Part shown: piece after piece, positions 1-6,224 of the stretch | Layout of the letters: each line of letters starts with the position of its first letter | How positions within the stretch are numbered: the stretch's first letter is position 1 | Assembly (NCBI GenBank): GCA_027297085.1 | Contig: JAPUIL010000679.1 | Span: 1-6,276, forward strand | Direction of reading: 5' to 3' | Origin: Verrucomicrobiota bacterium | GTDB lineage: Bacteria; Verrucomicrobiota; Verrucomicrobiia; Opitutales; UBA2995 | Length of the DNA: 6,276 nucleotides | Notes under the pieces: generated by a model | Database searches by the model: none | Seen by the model: the letters and a program-made list of their open reading frames with translations, nothing else | What the model was told of the DNA's origin: nothing | Made by a program: the position numbers and the translations under genes

Positions 1-1118
1 CCGCTCAATCCAATGGCGATCCCGGTGGCAAGTGTATAAGCCGTCCGAGCCCCCATTCTCTTGTAGGCGGCATGCCCGAAATAAGGTGTGGACTGAGCAA
101 TTCCGCCAAGCAACCCCCCAACCAAGGTGGCTAGGGCATCCGCCAGTATGATACTGCGGCTATTATATTTATCGCCAGTCAGGCGAGCGGCCTCGGTCAC
201 GTTTACAGAACCGGTGAATACAAGAATGGCAAACGGCGCAGTTATCGGCAGGTAGTTAATTGACGCGCCAAAAAACTCTCCCAGCCCTCCCATCTCAGGA
301 AGCGGAAAATGCAGTCCGAAACCGTCAAGACCGGGCAGTCCGAAGTTGACCCCTACTCGACCGAGTATCCCACTTGCTCCAAGCGTATAATACAGGAGCG
401 TTCCGACGATAACGGTGGCGGCGGCACCTGGAATGTTGAAGGGAAATTTATGAAGAGCAACCAGAGTGAAGAGAAGTATCACAAGGGAAACCAATCCGAC
501 ATAAGACATCTCATAGATTCCAAACAGGGCGTGCACTCCCAGCCAGACGAGCCCTACTCCGGCAAGTGACCCCACGAGTCCGGCCGCTGGTACCGCTTTC
601 TGGATGGGCTTCGCAAAGAACGCACCGCAAAACTTGATAACAGCCATCCATATGGTTGAACCGATACCGATGTACCAGGCTAGTTCTGATGCCCGCTGGG
701 CATCACCGAGCTGGTCGTTGAACATGATGAATGCGGGAAACATAACAGCCACAGCTACGGCCACGGTAGTGGGCATATCGAGCCCGAGAGGCATGGCAGT
801 AATTTGCTTATTGCCGGTCCTTCTGGCTGCGCGAACGGCAATCCAAGTAAAAAGTAAGTCTCCGACCATGACGCCAATGGCGGTACCGGGCAGGATGTGC
901 GTATAAACAAACTCCTTGGGCATTCCGAACCCAGTGAGGATCGCCGAGAGAACGAAAAGATTCACTACGTTATCTAGGAAGAGGGCAAAGAAAGCATTAA
1001 TGTCGCCGCTCGTCGCCCACTTATATCTCGACCCAATCATACGGGAAAGACCAAAGAAAAAACGTTTCGCATAGGCGTATAGAACCGAACGGTCGACAAA
1101 GTGGTCAAGCTTGATCAT
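1..1118 (-). CDS. Putative NCS2/AzgA-like (UraA-fold) inner-membrane permease, 3' end cut by window edge
   Basis: An uninterrupted minus-strand reading frame gives at least 372 residues and leaves the window before its stop. The protein is strongly hydrophobic with about ten visible membrane segments. The first follows GDINAFFALFLDN near residue 40. A helix-breaking stretch, ITAMPLGLDMPTT (about residues 105-117), sits where NCS2 proteins have the half-helix of TM3. The C-terminal repeat has VNVTEAARLTGDKY (E309) then DALATLVGGLLGG and STPYFGHAAYKRMGARTAYT (about 343-362), resembling the TM8/TM10 region of xanthine/uracil and AzgA permeases. Proton- or sodium-coupled solute uptake at the cytoplasmic membrane is inferred from the fold; the substrate cannot be named. 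I chose ATG at 1118, just before IKLDHFVDRS; the frame stays open to 1211, so GTG at 1193 (25 residues longer) is possible. No strong Shine-Dalgarno is visible at either. It is divergent from the DUF1549/DUF1553 gene. Family assignment is moderately sure, function is not. Confidence 0.72.
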   Translation of the reverse strand, partial: MIKLDHFVDRSVLYAYAKRFFFGLSRMIGSRYKWATSGDINAFFALFLDNVVNLFVLSAILTGFGMPKEFVYTHILPGTAIGVMVGDLLFTWIAVRAARRTGNKQITAMPLGLDMPTTVAVAVAVMFPAFIMFNDQLGDAQRASELAWYIGIGSTIWMAVIKFCGAFFAKPIQKAVPAAGLVGSLAGVGLVWLGVHALFGIYEMSYVGLVSLVILLFTLVALHKFPFNIPGAAATVIVGTLLYYTLGASGILGRVGVNFGLPGLDGFGLHFPLPEMGGLGEFFGASINYLPITAPFAILVFTGSVNVTEAARLTGDKYNSRSIILADALATLVGGLLGGIAQSTPYFGHAAYKRMGARTAYTLATGIAIGLS

Positions 1119-1227
1119 CAATCGATAACCCGGCTTCGCATCCAACACGGGTGATTTGCGGCTACCGATCGCACTTGCGGTTGGCACCTCCACTACTACT
1201 GTTCCGAAACGTTACTTCAGGCTGTCC
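1119..1227. other. Divergent intergenic spacer expected to hold two promoters
   Basis: About 109 bp separate the chosen start codons of the minus-strand permease and the plus-strand DUF1549/DUF1553 gene, so transcription of both must begin in or near this stretch. I found no convincing pair of -35/-10 boxes and no operator-like palindrome. If the permease starts at the upstream GTG (1193), most of this spacer is coding and only about 34 bp remain between the genes. A weak AGG at 1219-1221 lies six bases before the plus-strand ATG. Confidence 0.4.
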
Positions 1228-4200
1228 ATGAAATTGGGAGTTAAATTTTTTATTGCACTGTACGCGTCCACGTCAGTTTTCGGACTGTCGCCTGAGGAGG
1301 TGGATTTTTTTGAGAACAAGATACGTCCGGTATTAGCTGAGAATTGCTATGAGTGTCATAACAGCGTAAACAAGACGAAGGCAGGTCTGGCACTGGATTA
1401 CCGGGATGCGCTGCTGGCTGGGAGCGATGAAGGATCGGTGATCGTGCCGGGAAATCCTGACGAGAGTGTGCTGGTTTGGGCAATTCGTCACCAGGACGGA
1501 TATGAAATGCCGGACAACGGTCCGAAGCTGGACGATTCCGTTATCGCGGATTTTGAAGAATGGGTTCGTATGGACGCGCCAGATCCTCGACTGATAAAAC
1601 CGACTCAGCTGGACTTGGATAACGCGTTGCCCTGGCCGACGCTTTTGGAGAAACGAAGCGAATGGTGGTCTTTCCAACCGCTCAAGAAGACTCGACCTCC
1701 CAAAGTGGCTAATCAGGAATGGAGTAAAGGTGCGATTGACAGATTTGTTTACGCTTCGATTGAGGACCAGGGATTGGAGCCACAAGTTAAGGCTTCCCCA
1801 GGAGTATTGGTTCGTCGATTGCATTTGATTCTTACAGGGCTTCCGCCCAAAGCGAAAGTAGTTAAGGCGTTTGTAAAGGATCCATCTGAAGAAGCTTACG
1901 AGGCCTTGGTGGACAAGCTTCTGGCATCCGATGCCTATGGCGAACGGTGGGGGCGATACTGGCTGGATTGGTATCGGTTCGCTGAAACCCACGGCAGTGA
2001 AGGGGATCCGTCCTTACCCCACGCCAGTATCTATCGTGACTACGTTATCCGGGCGCTGAATAAGGATGTCCCATACGATCAATTACTCCGCGAACATATT
2101 GCAGGTGATCTATTAAAAAGACCTCGGATCAATAACGAGCTTGGTCTCAACGAATCTGCCATCGGGCCGGCCCATCTGCGCATGTTGCCTTATGGTTTTG
2201 GTGTGGTCGATGCCTACCAGGAACAAATTACCAATACGGATAATCAGATCGATGTAGTATCGAAAGCGATGCTTGGAGTGACGGTCTCCTGTGCGCGCTG
2301 TCATAACCATAAATTCGATCCGATCAGCCAGAAAGATTTTTACCGCTTCTACGGAATAATGATCAGTAATCGCCCAGGTACCCGCAATGTTGATACCATG
2401 GAAAAGCAGGAACTTCACAAACGAAGTTTATCCCGGATCAAGCCGAGAATACAAAAAGCCATGGCGGATCTTTGGCTGGTGGAGGTCGACTCTGCGGTGG
2501 AGAAACTCGCCGCGTTTTCTTTTGAGGAATCGCAAGAGGATCGTGAGTTGATTCAGGAAATGAAGAAGACTCCGAAGAAAAGGTCAAAGGAGCTTCCGAC
2601 CGATCCGGACTTGTTCAATGCATTTGCCTTGAAGTTGGAGCTTAATCAGGTCGGAGACTATCACTCCTTTGCTCCGGTAAAGCTATGGTTGGATAAACCC
2701 GCCGATGTGCTTGCAAAAGAATGGGGTCAGCAAATCGAAAATTATCGGGAAGATAAAGCCGCCTTTGAGGAGGCCAAGCGCACAGCTTCCTTCTACGCCG
2801 ATCTTCGGGATCAAAAGACCTTGGATGCCTGGTTTATGGAGGGCAACGGCTTGGCTCCCAAGGTGAGTCCGGCTGGTTCATTTGCTGTGGCCGGCGAAGG
2901 TCACAATGCTATCACCGGCATTTATCCCAAAGGCGTATACAGCCACCTGATATCAGATAAACACAATGGGACTCTGGCGTCTCCCAATCACCTCGCCGAA
3001 GGAGACTGGAGCTACATGCGCGCAGTGGGTTTAAACGGAGCGATTCGGATGTCCGCCCGCAACTACCCACTTGAGCAAGGGTTGCACGCCTATGAAAACG
3101 CCGAAAATGGCGCCATGCAGTGGTTCCCATTAAGGAAATACAAATTTTGGAATGAGGAATCCATTCATTATCAGATAAGCACGGCTGGGGACAAGCCGGT
3201 CAACAATATGGACGGTCGTTCCTGGTTCGGTATTACAGAAGTGATCGGTGGAGAGTTTAAGGTGAAAGAGTTGGGCACGCCTTTATTTACGGTCTTGAAG
3301 GACGGTTCAGATATCAAAGACCGCGAATCATTGCTTGAAGCCTATAAAGTGGCACTAGAAGAATCGATTCGAGCCTGGCGAAAATCCCGAATCACAGATG
3401 CGCAAGCACAGTTCCTCAGCGCCTTTGTTCGTTTCAATTTATTAACCAATAGGGTGGACGCCCTTCCGGATAAGTTGAGCGAGTTAATCACTCGATACCG
3501 AAAACTGGAAAATGAAATTCCTGAACCGACGCTGGCTCCGACTTTGCTTGAAGGGGATGTGGTTGATCAGCCGCTTCTAGACAGAGGTGACTACAAGAAC
3601 GCGGGTGACCTGGTGCCACGACAGTTTCTCGAAGTGTTTGCCAATAAAAAATACAGCTCAAAGAACTCAGGTCGTTTGGAATTGGCCCATGATATAGCCG
3701 GGCCGACAAATACGTTGAAATCTCGCGTTCTCATTAACCGTTTGTGGAGCTATGTCTTTGGGCGGGGAATTGTCACGACCACGGATAACTTTGGTCGACT
3801 CGGCAAGAAACCGACTCATCCTGAACTGCTCGATTACCTGGCATTGGATTTCGAGAAGAAGGATTGGTCGATCAAAACGGCGCTCAAGCAAATGATGCTC
3901 AGTAGAACCTTCCGGTCCGCCAGTTTTGCTTCTTCCGACGTTAGGGAGAAGGATCCGGATAATACCTATTTATCCTACTTCACCCCACGTCGACTTGATG
4001 CCGAAGCCATTATGGATTCGATTAACAGTATGGCCCAGGATGACTTTCAAAGAGCGGTCTATAAAAAGGTGATCCGCAACAAACTGGATCCATTTCTGAC
4101 CACCTTCAATCTTCCCATTCCAACTACCACGGTCAGTAGACGCGACAGCACGAATGTCCCCGCCCAGGCCTTGAGCATGATGAATGGAGAATTTGTTCAG

Positions 4201-4425
4201 AAAGCATCCAGGGGGTGGGCTGAAAAAATTGGCGAAGCGACGGAGAATCAATCAGTTGCTGCGAAGATCGATGCGCTTTTTATGGATGCGTATGCGCGCG
4301 CACCCAGTGGTGTTGAACTGGAGAAATTATCTGATTACTATAATAGTATTGATGACCCGGGTACGGCGCTTAACAACATCGCCTTTGCGTTGATGAACAC
4401 GAAGGAGTTTATTTATGTGTATTAG
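1228..4425 (+). CDS. Secreted PSCyt1-DUF1549-DUF1553 protein with two CXXCH haem motifs
   Basis: The protein has 1065 residues. Residues 1-19 form a Sec signal peptide (KLGVKFFIALYASTSVFG), and this sets the start at ATG 1228 rather than the in-frame TTG at 1156. Residues about 27-108 are a planctomycete cytochrome c domain (PSCyt1): C40-YE-C43-H44 binds haem, and M94 in YEMPDNG is the likely distal ligand. DUF1549 (PSCyt2) spans about 168-378, opening with AIDRFVY and closing with a second haem-type motif, CARCHNHKFDP (C355, C358, H359). About 545-680 is a beta-rich insert typical of the long subfamily (TGIYPKGVYSHL, then RSWFG at 664-668). DUF1553 (PSD1) fills about 784-1063, with RGDYKNAGDLVPRQFLEVF, NRLW, PRRLDAEA and NVPAQALSMMNGEFV. 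Length and domain order match full-length relatives; no lesion is seen. A periplasmic or envelope redox role is inferred. The DUF1501 gene downstream is the usual partner. The biochemical reaction is not established to my knowledge. Confidence 0.93.
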   Translation: MKLGVKFFIALYASTSVFGLSPEEVDFFENKIRPVLAENCYECHNSVNKTKAGLALDYRDALLAGSDEGSVIVPGNPDESVLVWAIRHQDGYEMPDNGPKLDDSVIADFEEWVRMDAPDPRLIKPTQLDLDNALPWPTLLEKRSEWWSFQPLKKTRPPKVANQEWSKGAIDRFVYASIEDQGLEPQVKASPGVLVRRLHLILTGLPPKAKVVKAFVKDPSEEAYEALVDKLLASDAYGERWGRYWLDWYRFAETHGSEGDPSLPHASIYRDYVIRALNKDVPYDQLLREHIAGDLLKRPRINNELGLNESAIGPAHLRMLPYGFGVVDAYQEQITNTDNQIDVVSKAMLGVTVSCARCHNHKFDPISQKDFYRFYGIMISNRPGTRNVDTMEKQELHKRSLSRIKPRIQKAMADLWLVEVDSAVEKLAAFSFEESQEDRELIQEMKKTPKKRSKELPTDPDLFNAFALKLELNQVGDYHSFAPVKLWLDKPADVLAKEWGQQIENYREDKAAFEEAKRTASFYADLRDQKTLDAWFMEGNGLAPKVSPAGSFAVAGEGHNAITGIYPKGVYSHLISDKHNGTLASPNHLAEGDWSYMRAVGLNGAIRMSARNYPLEQGLHAYENAENGAMQWFPLRKYKFWNEESIHYQISTAGDKPVNNMDGRSWFGITEVIGGEFKVKELGTPLFTVLKDGSDIKDRESLLEAYKVALEESIRAWRKSRITDAQAQFLSAFVRFNLLTNRVDALPDKLSELITRYRKLENEIPEPTLAPTLLEGDVVDQPLLDRGDYKNAGDLVPRQFLEVFANKKYSSKNSGRLELAHDIAGPTNTLKSRVLINRLWSYVFGRGIVTTTDNFGRLGKKPTHPELLDYLALDFEKKDWSIKTALKQMMLSRTFRSASFASSDVREKDPDNTYLSYFTPRRLDAEAIMDSINSMAQDDFQRAVYKKVIRNKLDPFLTTFNLPIPTTTVSRRDSTNVPAQALSMMNGEFVQKASRGWAEKIGEATENQSVAAKIDALFMDAYARAPSGVELEKLSDYYNSIDDPGTALNNIAFALMNTKEFIYVY

Positions 4426-4452
4426 TAATGATGAAGAATCTAAAAATAAAAT

Positions 4453-4508
4453 GTAGGCTTTATGCCGCGATATTCTTCGACCTTCGGATCGCGGCATAAA
4501 GCTCCTAC
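4453..4508. repeat. GTAG-headed palindromic (REP-like) element
   Basis: A near-perfect inverted repeat begins with GTAG and ends with CTAC. GTAGG (4453-4457) pairs with CCTAC (4504-4508), and CTTTATGCCGCGAT (4458-4471) pairs with ATCGCGGCATAAAG (4488-4501). The stem has 19 base pairs with a two-base bulge (CT, 4502-4503) and a 16-base loop. There is no T tract after it, so it is not a classic terminator. A GTAG head followed by a GC-rich palindrome is the hallmark of REP elements mobilised by RAYT-type transposases; that relation is inferred here. It starts 28 bases after the stop codon of the DUF1553 gene and could protect the 3' end of that transcript. Confidence 0.8.
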
Positions 4509-4530
4509 TACTGATGGAAATGCCGCGGCA

Positions 4531-4592
4531 GAGGGGGAACGCTCTTGCCCTACCAATTCAGCGTTTAATGGTAGCGCGGCTGCGTCCCCGTC
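4531..4592. repeat. Imperfect inverted repeat with CTACCA/TGGTAG facing inward
   Basis: CTACCA (4550-4555) and TGGTAG (4569-4574) are separated by 13 bases. Pairing continues outward through mismatches: GC/GC next, then ACGC (...4539-4542) with GCGT (4582-4585), and GGGG (4534-4537) with CCCC (4586-4589). About 20 pairs form overall, including two G-U. Read from the GTAG heads outward, the two arms are similar but not identical, as expected of two diverged copies of one REP-like unit placed head to head. The result would be a long hairpin in RNA. Whether it recurs in the genome cannot be seen from this window. Confidence 0.6.
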
Positions 4593-4599
4593 GCACCGT

Positions 4600-4624
4600 G
4601 CCGAAGCCTTGTGCGAAGGCTGGC
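4600..4624. repeat. Short GC-rich hairpin
   Basis: AGCCTT (4605-4610) pairs with AAGGCT (4616-4621) across a GTGCG loop, extended by GCC (4600-4602) with GGC (4622-4624) and a two-base bulge. It directly follows the head-to-head GTAG repeat and may be part of the same composite element. No T run follows, so it is unlikely to terminate transcription by itself. Confidence 0.5.
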
Positions 4625-4705
4625 AGTGCCAATTTCTATGACTCAAGATAGGAGCTTGCAGACAACAAGATATACGATTTCACTATTCGAAAATCCAATC
4701 AGGCT

Positions 4706-4723
4706 TAAATCCAAAAAAAATTG
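4706..4723 (+). promoter_or_regulatory. TTG translation start without a visible Shine-Dalgarno
   Basis: The start region of the DUF1501 gene has the in-frame stop TAA at 4706-4708, then ATCCAAAAAAAA and TTG at 4721. No GGAG-like sequence lies within 15 bases upstream. The A-rich leader may favour unstructured mRNA or be recognised by ribosomal protein S1. The start is forced by the twin-arginine motif eight codons downstream and by the upstream stop. Confidence 0.6.
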
Positions 4724-6130
4724 TCATCTCAATATTATAACCGTCGCGAATTTTTAAAACTTACCTCATGTGGGGTCGGAGCCCTGACGCTTTCGAGTTT
4801 GATAAATTCGGCTTCAGCAAGTTCTGGATACCTTCCCAAGCTGCATCATGCGGCCAAGGCCAAGTCCGTCATCTTTCTCTACATGTCCGGCGGTGTATCC
4901 CATGTCGATTCATTTGACCCCAAACCCTTACTCAGAGAATTGAATGGTCAGCCCATGCCGATGAAAGTGGAGCGGACCCAGTTTGATCAGGTGGGTAATA
5001 TCATGGGCTCATTCTGGGATCATAAAAAGTATGGTGAGTCAGGTATTGAGATGACCAATCTCTTTCCAAATATCGCCGAGCTGGCCGATGATATGGCAGT
5101 CGTGCGGTCGCTTACGGCAAAGTTTAGCGAACATGCTCAAGGAAATTTTTTCATGCATTCCGGATTTCCGTTTCTTGGTTATCCCAGCGTGGGGGCCTGG
5201 GTAAATTACGGACTTGGAACAGAGAATGAAAACCTTCCCGGATATGTCGTTCTGCAATCCGAAAATTCCGGGAGCCCTCATGGCGGGGTCAGTATATTCG
5301 GAAACGCTTTTCTTCCGGCTACGACCGGCGGATCGATATTTAATGTCTCTGGCGCGAAAGCCGTACCAAATATTGAGCCCTCGCTTCTGAAGCACGAGCA
5401 GCGTAAAGCCCTGGATATTATTAAATCACTCGATTATGGTTTTGCCGAACGGACAGCAGCGAAGGACGCGGTGATGTCATCCGTGAAAAATGCGGAAACA
5501 GCCTACCTGATGCAGGAAGCGGTTCCAGAGCTGACGGATATATCAGAAGAGTCGGATGCCACTTTGGAACAGTATGGGGTGAATGATCCGGTATGGTATA
5601 AGTCGGAGTATGCACGCCAATGTCTGATGGCCCGTCGTCTAGTTGAACGCGGTGTGCGCTTTATCGAACTATCTTGTTGTCCCTTCGAACACGGTGTCCA
5701 AAAGGCGAACCCCTGGGATCAGCATAATAAGATCGAAATAGGGCACGCAGCCATGGCATCGCAGGTGGATAAACCCATCGCAGCCCTGGTTCAGGATCTG
5801 AAGCAGCGCGGACTTCTCGACGAAACGCTGGTGGTTTTCTCTGGAGAATTTGGTCGCAACCCCTTTGCGCAAGGCATTGGTCGCGATCACAATCCTCAAG
5901 GCTTCAGTGCCTGGTTAGCGGGTGGTGGTGTCAAAGGCGGCACGGTCTATGGCGCAACGGATGAGTTCGGCTACTATGCGGTTGATCAGGTTTCCAACAT
6001 TTACGAATTGTGGGCAACGGTGCTCCATCTTCTTGGCATCGATCACGAGCAGCTGACCTTCCAGCATGGCGGAAGAAATCTGCGCCTGACCGATGTGCAT
6101 GGCAATGTGTGGCACGACATTATTGTGTAG
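4721..6130 (+). CDS. Tat-exported DUF1501 protein (alkaline-phosphatase-like fold)
   Basis: The protein has 469 residues. The N-terminus carries a twin-arginine signal, NRREFLK (R8, R9), followed by a hydrophobic stretch and a likely cleavage after ASA (31-33), so it should be exported folded, perhaps with bound metal. DUF1501 covers most of the rest. Family motifs are MSGGVSHVDSFDPK (55-68; D63, D66), HAQGNFFMHSGFPFLGYPSVGAWVNYGLG from H138, NPWDQH (W332, D333, H335), SGEFGRNP (374-381) and GRDHNPQGF (387-395; D389, H390). These acidic and histidine residues suit a metal site like that of sulfatases and alkaline phosphatases, though activity is unproven for the family. TTG at 4721 is chosen because an in-frame stop lies at 4706-4708 and the next ATG falls after the Tat motif. 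It follows the PSCyt1-DUF1549-DUF1553 gene, its usual partner. Length and C-terminus look intact. Confidence 0.93.
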   Translation: MSSQYYNRREFLKLTSCGVGALTLSSLINSASASSGYLPKLHHAAKAKSVIFLYMSGGVSHVDSFDPKPLLRELNGQPMPMKVERTQFDQVGNIMGSFWDHKKYGESGIEMTNLFPNIAELADDMAVVRSLTAKFSEHAQGNFFMHSGFPFLGYPSVGAWVNYGLGTENENLPGYVVLQSENSGSPHGGVSIFGNAFLPATTGGSIFNVSGAKAVPNIEPSLLKHEQRKALDIIKSLDYGFAERTAAKDAVMSSVKNAETAYLMQEAVPELTDISEESDATLEQYGVNDPVWYKSEYARQCLMARRLVERGVRFIELSCCPFEHGVQKANPWDQHNKIEIGHAAMASQVDKPIAALVQDLKQRGLLDETLVVFSGEFGRNPFAQGIGRDHNPQGFSAWLAGGGVKGGTVYGATDEFGYYAVDQVSNIYELWATVLHLLGIDHEQLTFQHGGRNLRLTDVHGNVWHDIIV

Positions 6131-6186
6131 AACAGGCATCTTGCCTGTTTTTAGTTTTTAATACTCAGGCTGGAAGCCTAAGCTAC
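6127..6186. repeat. Paired hairpins bounded by GTAG and CTAC
   Basis: This 60-bp block begins with GTAG (6127-6130, containing the TAG stop codon) and ends with CTAC (6183-6186). Inside are two short hairpins. The first is the terminator-like AACAGGCA/TGCCTGTT stem. The second is AGGCT (6167-6171) with AGCCT (6175-6179) across a GGA loop, extended by CT/AG at 6164-6165 and 6181-6182. Read on the opposite strand the second unit also starts GTAG followed by a stem. The arrangement therefore resembles two REP-like units with heads pointing outward, a BIME-like pair. Confidence 0.55.
6131..6153 (+). terminator. Intrinsic terminator of the DUF1501 gene
   Basis: AACAGGCA (6131-6138) pairs perfectly with TGCCTGTT (6142-6149) across a TCT loop and is followed by more T residues (6150-6152, then another TTTTT run at 6155-6159). 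It begins immediately after the stop codon at 6128-6130. The hairpin is only moderately GC-rich and the T run is short and interrupted by AG, so efficiency may be modest. The same hairpin also has a GTAG head, which makes it a possible REP-like element acting as a terminator. Confidence 0.65.
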
Positions 6187-6224
6187 ATTATTTCGCACAA
6201 ATCTACCTACCTAAAATTTAAAAT

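Larger units (their letters stand above)
4426..4720. other. Repeat-rich intergenic region between the two partner genes
   Basis: This 295-bp gap has no credible gene. It holds a near-perfect palindrome (4453-4508), a long imperfect hairpin (4531-4592) and a short hairpin (4600-4624), each described separately. A fragment at 4648-4658 (ATAGGAGCTTG) shares TAGGAGCTT with the reverse-complemented right arm of the first palindrome and may be a decayed copy. From about 4665 to 4720 the sequence turns A/T-rich, ending in an eight-A run directly before the next start codon. No intrinsic terminator is seen after 4425, so read-through into the downstream gene is possible. Confidence 0.7.

Noticed and set aside
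309..906. Two plus-strand open frames (309-569 and 604-906)
   Set aside because: They are antisense to a continuous minus-strand membrane protein with family-like motifs; their products show no plausible fold or ribosome site.
1156..1227. Upstream TTG start adding 24 residues to the DUF1549/DUF1553 protein
   Set aside because: The extension would bury the signal peptide internally; ATG 1228 puts a standard Sec signal at the N-terminus.
1333..1992. Minus-strand open frame of 219 codons
   Set aside because: It lies wholly antisense to the PSCyt1-DUF1549 part, whose protein motifs are unmistakable; its translation is low-complexity shadow with no recognisable domain.
4453..4508. Palindrome after the DUF1553 gene as an intrinsic terminator
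   Set aside because: The stem is strong but no T tract follows on the plus strand; on the minus strand only a mixed T/A stretch follows and no gene ends there.
4453..4624. Repeat cluster as a CRISPR array
   Set aside because: The units are palindromes of unequal length without regular spacers or identical direct repeats, and no cas gene is nearby.
4440..4646. Minus-strand open frame of 68 codons
   Set aside because: It consists almost entirely of the palindromic repeats in the gap, which explains its lack of stops.
4656..4686. TTGCAG ... CACTAT as a promoter for the DUF1501 gene
   Set aside because: The -10 match is poor and the 19-base spacing is off; sigma preferences in this organism are unknown, so it is not called.
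4760..4772. Lipobox-like L-T-S-C at residues 14-17 of the DUF1501 protein
   Set aside because: The cysteine sits only eight residues after the twin arginines, before the hydrophobic core, so it cannot be a lipoprotein cleavage site.
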